Notes: generated by a model from the letters alone, not told the origin. A DNA stretch of 64,000 bases from Panacibacter microcysteis (GCF_015831355.1 NZ_JADWYR010000001.1:1302001-1366000), one strand, 5' to 3'; positions 1 through 9,007 are shown, counted from the stretch's first letter. Numbers and translations: made by a program.

Positions 1-204
1 TAAATATTGCTTGTGAATAGCTTTTATTACTGCAGGCTTTGTAATACAGAGCAAATCATTGTTGCCTTTCACATCACTCTTCCAGTCTTTAAATCTTTCT
101 CCGCGGTAGTCTGCTTCGGTAAGTTTGTAACGCTGTATCATGGTACCCATTGCACCATCTATAATAAGTATTCGTTCTTTTAAACAATCTTTGATCGTTT
201 TCAT
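1..204 (-). CDS. metH: Methionine synthase MetH, N-terminal fragment (cut by window edge)
   Basis: Cobalamin-dependent methionine synthase transfers a methyl group from methyltetrahydrofolate to homocysteine. Only the first 68 codons are in the window, read leftward from an ATG at 202-204 to base 1 with no stop. The visible peptide begins [17 protein letters not shown] and continues [11 protein letters not shown], then YRGERFKDW. This is the usual opening of the homocysteine S-methyltransferase barrel (DGAMGT motif). A purine-rich stretch (AGGAAGT) lies directly before the ATG. A dispersed repeat unit (222-447) sits just upstream. I see no B12 or SAM riboswitch in the 205-592 gap, although such elements often precede metH in other bacteria. 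Identity is confident from the motif; the rest of the gene is outside the window. Confidence 0.88.
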   Translation of the reverse strand, partial: MKTIKDCLKERILIIDGAMGTMIQRYKLTEADYRGERFKDWKSDVKGNNDLLCITKPAVIKAIHKQYL

Positions 205-221
205 ACTTCCTGTTTTTTTAT

Positions 222-447
222 GTACCCGGCGGTTGTATGTTTAATCAGCTGCTGTTGCGTCGCACTCTTGTACTGTATAACATTATTCAACTGTTCCGGT
301 TGTAACTGCGTATTGCATATTTAAACCTGTGCAGACTGTAACAGCATACGATAATTGTTTACCGCACGCTGGTTGTGCTGCTCATTGATCTTACAGTACA
401 AGTGAGTGACACAACAGGCGTTGCCACAGGTGCTGCAGCCGGCTACA
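222..447. repeat. Dispersed MITE-like repeat, full unit (arm A + arm B)
   Basis: Arm A (core 254-275, forward) and arm B (396-426, inverted) face each other. The outer ends GTACCCGGC (222-231) and GCCGGCTAC (439-447) form near-perfect inverted termini. This unit fills most of the 388-bp gap between metH and the response regulator. No gene is seen in the gap. Confidence 0.8.
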
Positions 448-592
448 TAATCAATCTAAAAAACGTAGGGAAAACTTTGTGTGAGTGAGTATATTCCTTG
501 CGTTTATTAGTTCAGATTTTTGCAGGCCGAACAATAAACAAATCTGCCTGAGTGGCTGCAAAGTTAATGCTGTTGCAGATGTTATACAAATT

Positions 593-1360
593 CTATTCGC
601 CAGCCAGCCAGGACTTAAACGCTGCTGATCGTTCTGTGCTTACAATGGTTTCCAGCTTGGAAGGGGGGGTTAGCTTGATGAGCACACGCGACTTGGAATA
701 ACTGACCATTTCGGTAATGGAATTGTAGCCTATTATAAACTGCCTGTTTATACGGAAAAAGTTCCTGGGATTAATGAGTTCCTCGAGTTCGTCAAGGTTG
801 TGATCTACAGGGTAGCGCTTGCCATCTTTCATAACAGCGTAGTTTGCCTTATTTTCTGTATAGAAATATGCAACATCGCTTGTTTCAATTGTTTTAATAT
901 GCTCGCCAAAACGTATAATGAAACGCTCTTTATATGATTGTGCGGGCTGCCTGAAGGCAGACAGCATTTTTGCAAAATCAAGTGCATTGTTTGCTTTATT
1001 AGAACTCATTCTTCTGAAACGCTCAATAGCTTCTGCCAGTTCTTCTTTTTTAATTGGCTTTAAGAGATAATGTATACTGTTGTGTTTAAAAGCTTCCAGT
1101 GCGTATTGATCGTAAGCTGTTATAAAAATTATGGGGCAATCAACCTTTACCTGTTTAAAAATCTCAAAGCTTGACCCATCTGCAAGATGTATATCTGCAA
1201 AAATGAGATCGGGCTGTGCATTGTTGTTCAACCATTCTACTGACGAGGCTATACTTACCAGCACATCAGCTACTACAGCCTCCGGCATTTGCTCGGCCAG
1301 TAATTTCTGTAATCTTTTGGATGCTGCCATTTCGTCTTCGATGATTAATACCTTACTCAT
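593..1360 (-). CDS. LytTR-family response regulator
   Basis: DNA-binding response regulator of the LytR/AlgR type, 255 aa. An N-terminal receiver domain covers about residues 2-120, with acidic pocket E8/D9, phospho-acceptor D56 (in FADIHL) and conserved lysine K101 (LLKPIKK). A C-terminal LytTR DNA-binding domain covers about 148-250 (it contains FFRINRQFIIGYN). The start codon overlaps the stop of the upstream histidine kinase gene by 4 bp (ATGA at 1357-1360), so the two are translationally coupled. The natural partner is that LytS-type kinase. The target genes are unknown; the YceI/barrel/cytochrome genes upstream on the same strand are the obvious candidates, but that is inference. Confidence 0.93.
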   Translation of the reverse strand: MSKVLIIEDEMAASKRLQKLLAEQMPEAVVADVLVSIASSVEWLNNNAQPDLIFADIHLADGSSFEIFKQVKVDCPIIFITAYDQYALEAFKHNSIHYLLKPIKKEELAEAIERFRRMSSNKANNALDFAKMLSAFRQPAQSYKERFIIRFGEHIKTIETSDVAYFYTENKANYAVMKDGKRYPVDHNLDELEELINPRNFFRINRQFIIGYNSITEMVSYSKSRVLIKLTPPSKLETIVSTERSAAFKSWLAGE

Positions 1361-4233
1361 ATGGGAGATTTTAAAAGTGGAATTTTAACTGTGAAATAAT
1401 GCTGATCATTTTCTATAACTACTGCTTTGCGAGAAAGCAGTTCATAACGTTTTTGAATGTTTTGCAGACCCATACGGCTGCCTTTATCGTCCTGCAGTTT
1501 TTTATTTATAGCATTCTTTACCACAAGGTATTCTTCTTCATTTATATATAACTCAATGTTTAAAGGCGTTTCCAGTGAAACCACGTTGTGTTTAATCGCA
1601 TTCTCAACAAGTAATTGTAACGCTAACGGGGTTATGTAATATTGCTTTTCCTGAACAGGTGTAATACTATTTTTTACCTGTATGGCTTTGCCATAACGTT
1701 TTCTTTGTATAAAAGCATAATCCTGCATAATACTCATTTCTTCCTGCAGCAGTATCAGGTCTTTTTCCCTGTTCATTACAATGCTTCTGTAAAAGTCTGA
1801 AAGCTTTTCTACATATGTTACAGCTGTAGCAGGATCTTCTTCGATTTCGGAGATTAAAGTATTAAAACTATTGAAAAGAAAATGTGGGTTAATCTGGCTG
1901 CGCAATGTATCGAGTTGTGACTTTATTTTTTCTCTTTCGAGCCTGTTATATTTATTGATTGTTTTTTCCCTGCTTTTTATGATGACAAAAACAACTGCTA
2001 TAGCTGCACCTATACTAAAGATAATAAACCATGTATTCATCCAGAACGGTTGTTCTATGGTGAAGATAAACCTTGCTTCGGGTGCAATTGAAAAATTACT
2101 GTTGAGCGATGCTTTTACCCTAAAAACATAGTTACCTGGCGGTAATTGTGGAAAATTTCGGGTTTTATCTTTGGTAGAAACCCACGTTTTATCGTACCCA
2201 TCAAGCTTATACTGGTAGGTAACCTTGTCTGGTTGCGAATAGTATAACCCTGCGTATTGAAAACTGATATTGTTTTCGTCATAGCTAAAAACATGCCCGT
2301 TGCGCACTTCCACATCTTCCAGGAAAAGTTGCACATTATCTATAAGTACTGTGGGTTGCAACGAAGTGTAGTACGAAGCATGATACCGCAAAATACTTGT
2401 ATCAGAAACGAAATACAGGTTTCCCTCCTGATCAGTTGTATAGGCATTGAAATCCGTATTAATATTACCTATTCCCTGCTCATCATCTATATAAGAAACG
2501 GAGCCATTTTTTACATTCAGAATATCCAATTTGTCTTTGTGTAAAACAACTATGTTGTCCCGGATATTTGCAAGACCTGTAATATTGATATCACTCAAAC
2601 CCTCTTCATTTGCATAACTTTTAAAAGCTTTGCCATCATACTTCACAATACCATTTTTATAGGTCGAATACCATATATTGTTGAGGTTATCTTCTGCTAT
2701 TCTATAGATTACATTCCCAAATTTTTCTGCTTGCTGCTGAAGATTGGTAAACCTGTTTTGCTCCAGTAATGTAAGTCCTTTGCCGTCTGTTGCAAACCAA
2801 ACACGGTTCCTGCTGTCTGGCAATATAAAATTGGTATAACTGCTGCCTACCTGTTCAATACCTGTATAATTAATAAAATTTGTTTTACCGTTAACCGTTT
2901 TGGCGCAGACAATACCTTCAAAAGCCGAAATCCAAACCTCATTGTTTCTGCCAGAAATTGAAATAATATTAGCGTTTAACAGCAGGCTGTCTTCTGTAAG
3001 CAGCTTTTGTGTGCCGCTTTCCGGGTCAACCAAAACAATGCCGCTGCCTAAGGTGCCCACCCAAATGGTTCCCCTGCCATCCTGGAACAAACAACTGATG
3101 TCTGATTTGTCAATACCCTTCAGGTAAAGATCTTTTTGCTTCCAGTCACCTGCTTTGCGATCTATACAACTGAGTATTTTACCGTTATTAAACCAAATAC
3201 TTTTATCTGCCGCAGCAAGTATGGCATGCACTGTTTCAGCGGTCTTTTTTTGCAAAGGATATAAAACTTCGATCGTAGACCCGGCGGTTCGCATCAGGTA
3301 GTGATCACCTGCTGCCCATATATTGCTTTCCCGGTCTCTCAAAAGACATGTAATCTTTTTTAAATGTTCATCTTTATAAGAAAGGGTTGTGATGTTGTTT
3401 TTTTCATCATGATCATACACTACCAGCCCTTTATCTTCTGTAGCTACAAATACCTGCGTAGATGTGCCAATTACATTGTTTACCTGTCCGTAGTCCCATT
3501 GTTTGAAAGAAGACAACAAATGTTGCTTTTTGTCTATGCAGGCAACACCGGCATCCTGCATGCCCAGCCAGTAAAAATTTCCTGCACGTTGTATACTCCG
3601 CAGAATATTATCGGGCAATCCATCCCTGGCGGAAAATACGTCTATGCTCTTTTTATTGCCTGCAATATGAATGATGTTCAGCCCGCGGTCGGTGGTAACA
3701 TTTACAGTTCCGTCGTCTGCAATGGCAAGATCGTAGAGGTAACCATCACTCAAACCGTCATCCTCGTTGATATTGTACATGTGTTTATCCTTAAGATAAT
3801 ACACACCTTCCCCGGCAGTAGCAATCCATACTGTACCGGCATTATCTTTTGCAATTGTTTTAATCGGCACTTTAGGAAAGCCCTCTTCAAAACTGAGTGG
3901 TTTTAGCTTGTTATTTTCTACATAAGCCAAAGCACCGCTTTCAAAGCCTACCCATAGCTGGTTATTGAGTCCTTCACCAATGGCCGTAATGGCTAGGATT
4001 GAATCGGAAAAAGGCTTGTAGCGGTAAAATTCAAGCCCGTCAAAACGGTAGAGCCCTTTTGTGGTACCGGCCAGGATATAGCCCTGCTTGTTCTGGTAAA
4101 GCGACAGAATTTTTGGTTCATCGCCTTCCGTACCTGTTATAGTAAAAATTCTTTTTCCCGCATTTTGCGCTGGTGAAATAAATGCCGGCAGGAAAAACAA
4201 TAAGGAGAAAATATATTTTACAAAATGCGACAT
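1357..4233 (-). CDS. Two-component sensor: propeller repeats + LytS-type histidine kinase
   Basis: Membrane sensor kinase of 958 aa. A signal peptide (about 1-22) leads into a large periplasmic sensor of WD-like two-component propeller repeats (about 30-640), with recurring motifs such as NIWAAG, TIWVGTLGSG and RVWFATDGKG. A Y_Y_Y-type beta-sandwich follows (about 690-755, with LPPGNYVFRVKA), then one membrane span (about 760-785 region). The cytoplasmic kinase is of the His_kinase (LytS/YehU) family, with phospho-acceptor H784 in INPHFLFNSFNTL and the ATPase N-box LLVENAIKHN (N878). This architecture is common in Bacteroidota, though there it is often fused to AraC regulators. Here the regulator is the separate, overlapping LytTR gene. 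The start ATG overlaps the stop of the upstream YceI gene (TAATG at 4231-4235), indicating one operon. Confidence 0.92.
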   Translation of the reverse strand: MSHFVKYIFSLLFFLPAFISPAQNAGKRIFTITGTEGDEPKILSLYQNKQGYILAGTTKGLYRFDGLEFYRYKPFSDSILAITAIGEGLNNQLWVGFESGALAYVENNKLKPLSFEEGFPKVPIKTIAKDNAGTVWIATAGEGVYYLKDKHMYNINEDDGLSDGYLYDLAIADDGTVNVTTDRGLNIIHIAGNKKSIDVFSARDGLPDNILRSIQRAGNFYWLGMQDAGVACIDKKQHLLSSFKQWDYGQVNNVIGTSTQVFVATEDKGLVVYDHDEKNNITTLSYKDEHLKKITCLLRDRESNIWAAGDHYLMRTAGSTIEVLYPLQKKTAETVHAILAAADKSIWFNNGKILSCIDRKAGDWKQKDLYLKGIDKSDISCLFQDGRGTIWVGTLGSGIVLVDPESGTQKLLTEDSLLLNANIISISGRNNEVWISAFEGIVCAKTVNGKTNFINYTGIEQVGSSYTNFILPDSRNRVWFATDGKGLTLLEQNRFTNLQQQAEKFGNVIYRIAEDNLNNIWYSTYKNGIVKYDGKAFKSYANEEGLSDINITGLANIRDNIVVLHKDKLDILNVKNGSVSYIDDEQGIGNINTDFNAYTTDQEGNLYFVSDTSILRYHASYYTSLQPTVLIDNVQLFLEDVEVRNGHVFSYDENNISFQYAGLYYSQPDKVTYQYKLDGYDKTWVSTKDKTRNFPQLPPGNYVFRVKASLNSNFSIAPEARFIFTIEQPFWMNTWFIIFSIGAAIAVVFVIIKSREKTINKYNRLEREKIKSQLDTLRSQINPHFLFNSFNTLISEIEEDPATAVTYVEKLSDFYRSIVMNREKDLILLQEEMSIMQDYAFIQRKRYGKAIQVKNSITPVQEKQYYITPLALQLLVENAIKHNVVSLETPLNIELYINEEEYLVVKNAINKKLQDDKGSRMGLQNIQKRYELLSRKAVVIENDQHYFTVKIPLLKSPI

Positions 4234-4802
4234 TAGCGGGGTTCAAGTACTGCGTTTACTTCTACTTTAATCTCATTAGCAAGTTTCTTGTACACTACGA
4301 TCGGAACAGGAATACTGTGGTCGCTTAATAAAACGGTAAAGCTGCCCGAAACAATGATCTTTTTATCTTTTACTGTTACAGTCGTTTTAATAATTCTTTC
4401 CTGTACAACACCATGAATGGTAAGCGAACCTTTTGCCCTTATCTCGTATGTGCCATCTGCGCCAAGGTCTGTTTCTTCTATAATCTTCCCCTTAAATGAA
4501 GCTTCCGGAAATTTATCACTTTCCATGTAGTTTTCATTGAAATGCTCTTTCTGCAGCGGGCTGTTGAACCCATCGAACGAGCGGATACTTATTTTAAAAG
4601 AAAAAGTTCTTTTGTCATTATCGAGCAGCCCTATTAAACCGCCGGATGATGCTTTGATCAGTTCCAGCGGTGCTTCTGAGCTAAAGGAAATCTTACCGTT
4701 TACTGTTTGATAAATGGATTGTGCGCCTGATACAAACGGGCATAACACCAAAAAAATTCCTACACATACAGCAAGGCATTGCTTCGTTACTCCTGGCATC
4801 AT
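4233..4802 (-). CDS. YceI-family periplasmic protein (copy 1)
   Basis: 189-aa secreted protein. The N-terminal hydrophobic signal peptide (about 1-27) ends near VSGAQS. The mature part is one YceI-like lipocalin barrel; landmarks are FNSPLQKEHFNENYM, FPEASFKGKI and LTIHGVVQERI. YceI proteins bind long isoprenoid or amphipathic molecules in a beta-barrel; the ligand here is unknown. The gene overlaps the histidine kinase start by 1 bp, so it belongs to the kinase/regulator operon. It is related to a second YceI copy at 6911-7456 and a third at 38633-39151. Confidence 0.88.
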   Translation of the reverse strand: MMPGVTKQCLAVCVGIFLVLCPFVSGAQSIYQTVNGKISFSSEAPLELIKASSGGLIGLLDNDKRTFSFKISIRSFDGFNSPLQKEHFNENYMESDKFPEASFKGKIIEETDLGADGTYEIRAKGSLTIHGVVQERIIKTTVTVKDKKIIVSGSFTVLLSDHSIPVPIVVYKKLANEIKVEVNAVLEPR

Positions 4803-4973
4803 AATGCATTATACATATATTTTCCGTTAAACGGATTATTGCATAATGAAAACGCTATTAAAGCCAGGAGATTGTTTTGCGTTTGCTTAATCTTTGCTAA
4901 CGGGCAGCTTTAACCTGTGCCTGCCTTTTGTCTCTGGCCCACTGCGCATATGCCCAATAGAGATCCGGCCGTT

Positions 4974-5088
4974 GAAGAGTGCGACGCAACCAAAGCATGA
5001 TAGTAGCACATAAGCCCGGCCCATCATTATTTTCTTTTAAATACCAGCAATGGCTTTTCATGGCATCGTCCCTTGCGTCGCAATCACT
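4974..5088. repeat. Dispersed repeat, two A arms in opposite orientation
   Basis: An inverted arm A (GAAGAGTGCGACGCAACC, 4974-4991) runs into TAGTAGCAC...CCCGGCCC (to 5021). A forward arm A follows (ATGGCATCGTCCCTTGCGTC, 5060-5079). The 315-bp gap 4803-5117 contains nothing else except AT-rich palindromes near 4801-4850. Confidence 0.7.
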
Positions 5089-5117
5089 TCAACTATATAA
5101 CTTATGGCGACTGCAGG

Positions 5118-6890
5118 TTACTCGTTTATACTTCTTGCTTTTTTAACCACGAAAACCCTCGATATATTGAATCCAAAGCGAATATCACCTTTACTCCAGC
5201 GGCCGGTGGTTTCTGCTATAAATGTTCTGTCTGTCATGCCCGTAGAATTTGTTGCATGCAACTGGAATACGTGGCCCGCAGTTTCTATTTCGTAACCTAT
5301 TGAAAAAGAATTGTAGGTGCCCGGTAATTTTCTGCCAGGCAGTTGGTAATAATATTCAAAAGTTAAACAGGAGGATGGTGTAACACGTACTCTTGCTGCA
5401 GCGCCAAGGGCATATATGTCATTTGGTATATCTGCGGCTGGTACAACGTTATAATGTATTAAAGTTGGCATTAACTGCAGCGAAAATGCATTGCCAAATT
5501 TTCTTGCCACTATTGCCTGGAAAGAGTACGAATACCGGTCTGTATTATACCTTTTTACAGTATCGGTTGATGGATATCTTACTGTTTTCATAACCATAGA
5601 AGACGCAAGTGTGAGCGACACCGGCATGGTATTTTTACCTTCTGATTGCCAAAGTGCCCGGTATTTAAGTATACCATCGTACTGTTTTTCGAAAGTACTT
5701 CTGCCGATACCTATTGAAAGACGATTTGTAATACCATAATCGAAACCGATGCGCATAGACGCTGCATCTAAACCAAATGCATTGTAAAAACCTGAATTGA
5801 GTGTACCAAAGCGATGCAGAATGGTAAAGTTGAGTACACCTTTCTGTGTTGTTTCCACACTCTGGCCGTTTATAACACGAATGCCCGAAAAAGTATTTTC
5901 TACATAATGTTTTTTGGCAGAATCCAAGCTTCCACTTTTTGCTGTTGCGGTATCGTTAGCAGGCGCAGCATTAAAATCGGGCAGCTTTCTCCTGTGTGTG
6001 TTAACATTGAAAACACGCGAAACATTAAAGCCAAAATGAATATCTCCCTTGCTCCAGCGGCCCTTTGTTTCATTAATAAAGGTTCGTTCCGTCATGCCCG
6101 TAGAGTTGCTGAGGTGCAGCTGAAATACGTGCCCACCGGTTTCTACCTCGTACCCGATAGAAAAAGAGTTATAAGTGCCGGGCAATTTACTGTTTGGCAA
6201 CTGGTAATAATACTCGGCGGTTATACTTGTACGCTGAGTAAGCTTTAACCTTGCCGCAGCGCCAATGGAAAACAGGTCGTTTGGAATATCGGCAGTTGGT
6301 ACAATATTGTAGTGCACCATGGTTGGCATTAACTGCATAGAAAAATTACTGCTGAATTTGCGGGCAATCAGCGCCTGAAATGCATAAGTATACCGGTCTG
6401 ACGATTGACGTTTTACTGTATCTGACGCGTCTTTTATTGTTTTGAGCATTGATGATGCCAGCAGGGTGAGTGATACCGGCATATTGCGCTTGCCTGTTGA
6501 CTGCCATAAAAGCCTGTATTTTAAAAACGCATCATATTGCTTCTCGAAAGAACTTCTGCCGCCACCAACAGACAATCTTTTTGTAACACCGTACTCGCCG
6601 CCAATGCGTACACTGGCAACATCCAAACCAAACAACTCGTATGGCCCCTGGTTCAATGTTCCAAAGCGGTGAGAGATTTTAAAATCAAAAACACCGGGCT
6701 GCGTGGTTTCTACAGAATGACCGTTTACAACGCGGCTTGTTTTAAACGTGGCATCTGTATATTGAATCTCGCTTTTGTTTTTCTTGTCCATCTCGGCATC
6801 GAGCAATGAATCAAGATTTACATCCTGCGCTGTAACGCTTACGCCCGCCAACACACACAATAATAAAATGATACTTCTTAATTGGAACAT
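5118..6890 (-). CDS. DUF5777-type beta-barrel protein with tandem duplicated domain
   Basis: 590-aa secreted protein of unknown function. A signal peptide (about 1-22, ending VTAQ) is followed by two homologous beta-barrel-like halves, about residues 42-305 and 325-588. The halves share matching landmarks in the same order: VVNGHSVETTQPGV / VINGQSVETTQKGV, HRFGTLN, FEKQYD, ADIPNDL / ADIPNDI, EYYYQLP, KLPGTYNSFSIGYE, HVFQLH, NSTGMT and GRWSKGDI. The similarity is also visible at DNA level. A polar linker (KLPDFNAAPANDTATAKSG) joins them. Family members I know of are single-domain and about half this length, so this looks like an internal duplication. It sits between two YceI genes and downstream of heme-c lipoproteins, which suggests an envelope redox or binding role (inference). 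Confidence 0.75.
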   Translation of the reverse strand: MFQLRSIILLLCVLAGVSVTAQDVNLDSLLDAEMDKKNKSEIQYTDATFKTSRVVNGHSVETTQPGVFDFKISHRFGTLNQGPYELFGLDVASVRIGGEYGVTKRLSVGGGRSSFEKQYDAFLKYRLLWQSTGKRNMPVSLTLLASSMLKTIKDASDTVKRQSSDRYTYAFQALIARKFSSNFSMQLMPTMVHYNIVPTADIPNDLFSIGAAARLKLTQRTSITAEYYYQLPNSKLPGTYNSFSIGYEVETGGHVFQLHLSNSTGMTERTFINETKGRWSKGDIHFGFNVSRVFNVNTHRRKLPDFNAAPANDTATAKSGSLDSAKKHYVENTFSGIRVINGQSVETTQKGVLNFTILHRFGTLNSGFYNAFGLDAASMRIGFDYGITNRLSIGIGRSTFEKQYDGILKYRALWQSEGKNTMPVSLTLASSMVMKTVRYPSTDTVKRYNTDRYSYSFQAIVARKFGNAFSLQLMPTLIHYNVVPAADIPNDIYALGAAARVRVTPSSCLTFEYYYQLPGRKLPGTYNSFSIGYEIETAGHVFQLHATNSTGMTDRTFIAETTGRWSKGDIRFGFNISRVFVVKKARSINE

Positions 6891-6910
6891 AAACAGTTTC
6901 TTTAGGCGTT

Positions 6911-7456
6911 CTATCTTTTATCGTACTGGCAGTTTACAGTAATCTGAATTTCATCAGCCAGTTTCTTTTGTACAAATGACTCCCCTACAATGTTATAGTC
7001 GAGCCGTTTTACATTAAACGTAGACTGGGCTGTTACTTTCCCGTTGCTTACTGTAATAGTACCTTTGGCTTTAACTGGCTTTGTTATGTCTTTTATGGTA
7101 AGATTGCCTTCAACAGTAACGTTATAAGTGCCATCTTTTGCAAAATTTACATCACTTAAATTGGTAATCTTACCCGAAAATGATGCCCGCGGGTACTTAT
7201 CACTCGACATGTAGTTTTCATTATTAAAATGATCTTCCATCGACTGTTTGGGAAAATGAAAACTCTTGATGGCAATTTTAAAGTCCATTGCACCGGTAGT
7301 GCTGTTCAGTAAACTTACCACTTCATTATTACTGGCCTTAATGTCTTCAATAGCTGTATGAGAATAAAAGTTTACACTGCCATTCCTGGTAAGGTAATCC
7401 TGTGCCTGCACATTCAAACAAAAAACGATACCAATAAATACAAAAAGCTTTTTCAT
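6911..7456 (-). CDS. YceI-family periplasmic protein (copy 2)
   Basis: 181-aa protein starting at MKKLFVFIGIV. The reading frame stays open upstream to 7489, but that stretch overlaps the preceding cytochrome gene and lacks a signal peptide, so the ATG at 7454-7456 is preferred. A signal peptide (about 1-18, ending VQAQ) is followed by a single YceI barrel with SMEDHFNNENYM, YPRASFSGKI and LTIKDITKPVKAKG. It is clearly related to copy 1 (4233-4802), and the pair brackets the duplicated beta-barrel gene. YceI proteins are periplasmic isoprenoid-binding proteins; some lie next to cytochromes, as here. The short gap to the cytochrome gene (13 bp) supports one transcript. Confidence 0.88.
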   Translation of the reverse strand: MKKLFVFIGIVFCLNVQAQDYLTRNGSVNFYSHTAIEDIKASNNEVVSLLNSTTGAMDFKIAIKSFHFPKQSMEDHFNNENYMSSDKYPRASFSGKITNLSDVNFAKDGTYNVTVEGNLTIKDITKPVKAKGTITVSNGKVTAQSTFNVKRLDYNIVGESFVQKKLADEIQITVNCQYDKR

Positions 7457-7469
7457 AGTGTCAGTATTT

Positions 7470-7856
7470 TTAATTGTTAGGTGTGCCACTATTTATCCAG
7501 GCACTGAACTTATTAATATTACAATCTGAAAGTTTTGAACCCCCCTGCGGCATAGGAGATGCATTACCATCCTGGGTTATGGCGGACATAAGCGTACCGC
7601 TTGTTGCAAGACTTTTTACTGTGTTATAATTCTCCAGGTTGTACCCGCCACCAAAAGAGGATGCATTGGCAGCACTGTGGCAGCTAAAACAACTGGTCTG
7701 CATAATACTGTTTAAGTCGGTGCTTAACTGAATACCGGTTGTATCACAATCACTGCCATTGGGGTACACCAGCGAAGCTTTATCGTAATAGCAACCCGTG
7801 TATAATGCTGCTCCGGCGAACAACAATGAGCAGTATAGCAAAAACTTTATCTTCAT
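7470..7856 (-). CDS. Monoheme cytochrome-c-type lipoprotein
   Basis: 128 aa. A signal peptide with lipobox YTGC (C22) predicts a lipid-anchored envelope protein. One heme-c attachment motif, CFSCH (C56, C59, H60), is present, with a possible axial Met in SPMPQGG (M101), as in small cytochrome-c domains. The C-terminal half (KLSDCNINKFSAWINSG) closely matches the end of the next upstream protein (KLSDCNIAQIQQWIDDG), so the two genes are paralogous. The protein is likely an electron carrier or sensor in the periplasm or outer membrane; the partner is unknown. It lies in a leftward operon between the diheme protein and YceI copy 2. Confidence 0.85.
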   Translation of the reverse strand: MKIKFLLYCSLLFAGAALYTGCYYDKASLVYPNGSDCDTTGIQLSTDLNSIMQTSCFSCHSAANASSFGGGYNLENYNTVKSLATSGTLMSAITQDGNASPMPQGGSKLSDCNINKFSAWINSGTPNN

Positions 7857-7883
7857 ATCTCTGTTGATTATAGTCGGTGTAGT

Positions 7884-8576
7884 TTAATTATTTTTCATAC
7901 CATCATCAATCCACTGCTGAATCTGGGCAATATTGCAATCGCTTAATTTATTACCGCCCTGCGGCATGGGTGAAAAGCCTGCAGCATGCGTAACAGTTCC
8001 AATCAGGGCGCCACTGTTTGCGGCAGATTTTACGCCTTCGTACGTTGAAAGATTTACACCGCCGTTTTGCAATGTGGCTGAATGACAAGCCACACAGTTT
8101 GTAGTCATGATTGGCGCTATTGCTGCACTGTACGTGAAAACAGCAGCGTCGCAACTGCTGCAATTATTAGTGTTTTTAGCCCCTTCGAGTATCCACTGCC
8201 GGATAGTGGCAATTTGTTCATTGGTAAGGTTTGGCTCACCATTGGGCGGCATGTCTCCGTCCACAATTTCTTCGAATATTTTACTGTCATTCGGCCTTCC
8301 CGGATCAATGCCTTTTTTTACAATATTGGCGTAAGAGTCCAATACGTAACCTTCTTCATGTGTAGCTGCATCATGGCAGCCACTTTTTGCACAACTTGTC
8401 TGAAAAATCGGTAACACGTCTGCTTCAAAACATACTAACGTATCACCATTTCCGCCGTTGTTACCGGTAGTGTCAGATCCATTACCATCACCTCCGCCAT
8501 CAGGATTAATAACCTGGTGCTTACAGGCAAAAAATAAACCGGCGGCTACAATGAGCAGCAAAGAAATTCTTTTCAT
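7884..8576 (-). CDS. Diheme cytochrome-c-type lipoprotein
   Basis: 230 aa. The signal peptide has lipobox FFAC (C18). A glycine-rich linker (about 25-45) leads to two cytochrome-c-like units. The first has an unusual CX4CH motif, CAKSGCH (C62, C67, H68), with candidate axial Met M108 (GDMPPNGEP). The second has a normal CVACH (C160, C163, H164) with M203 (SPMPQGG). A CSSC pair (138-141) lies between them and could form a disulfide. The second unit is a paralogue of the monoheme protein at 7470-7856. CX4CH sites are rarer but do bind heme in other cytochromes. The predicted role is periplasmic electron transfer; no oxidoreductase partner is encoded in the window. Confidence 0.85.
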   Translation of the reverse strand: MKRISLLLIVAAGLFFACKHQVINPDGGGDGNGSDTTGNNGGNGDTLVCFEADVLPIFQTSCAKSGCHDAATHEEGYVLDSYANIVKKGIDPGRPNDSKIFEEIVDGDMPPNGEPNLTNEQIATIRQWILEGAKNTNNCSSCDAAVFTYSAAIAPIMTTNCVACHSATLQNGGVNLSTYEGVKSAANSGALIGTVTHAAGFSPMPQGGNKLSDCNIAQIQQWIDDGMKNN

Positions 8577-8596
8577 AAGATGAAGTTTAAAACGGG

Positions 8597-9007
8597 CTAC
8601 TTTTTAACAATTATTCCCTGGTTAATGATTACGTCTTCCAGGAAGCCGGTACAAATTCCTTTGAATGTAATTGTTGTTCCTTTTGATAATGAGCCAGGGT
8701 TTTCTTTAAAAGTACAATTCACTCCAAATATGGGATCGCTGGTTTTTAGGTAAACAACGGCCTGACCTGCCTGGTTGATCTTAAATTCTGACACTTCCCC
8801 GGTAACCTCTATAGCTTTATTCAGGTACAGCTCATTGGCTTTATTGGTGTTAACAGCAAAAGAATCGAAGATGGCTGTAGCCGTAGTGCTGATGGCCTGT
8901 TCACCGCTTACATCTCGGTGGGGTTTGTTCCATACATATAAAGCGTAAGTAACACCTGCAAGAAACAACAATGAAATAACCACGAGTATTTTACGTCCTC
9001 TCTTCAT
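8597..9007 (-). CDS. Membrane-anchored OB-fold (tRNA_anti-like) protein
   Basis: 136 aa with an N-terminal membrane anchor or uncleaved signal (about 7-25) after a basic start (MKRGRK). The rest is a small beta-rich domain resembling the tRNA_anti-like OB-fold family of envelope proteins; landmarks are NKAIEVTGEVSEF, VYLKTSDP and GTTITFKGICTGFL. Function is unknown. It is the first gene of the leftward block, 20 bp before the diheme lipoprotein, so probably the leader of the cytochrome/YceI/barrel operon. The 110-bp gap to recR shows no repeat copy. Confidence 0.72.
   Translation of the reverse strand: MKRGRKILVVISLLFLAGVTYALYVWNKPHRDVSGEQAISTTATAIFDSFAVNTNKANELYLNKAIEVTGEVSEFKINQAGQAVVYLKTSDPIFGVNCTFKENPGSLSKGTTITFKGICTGFLEDVIINQGIIVKK

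Noticed and set aside
205-592. Cobalamin or SAM riboswitch before metH
   Set aside because: Looked for because metH is B12-dependent; the gap is filled by a dispersed repeat unit and no B12-box or SAM-type core was seen.
3364-3906. 180-codon open frame opposite the histidine kinase
   Set aside because: It is a shadow of the propeller repeats; no family similarity is visible.
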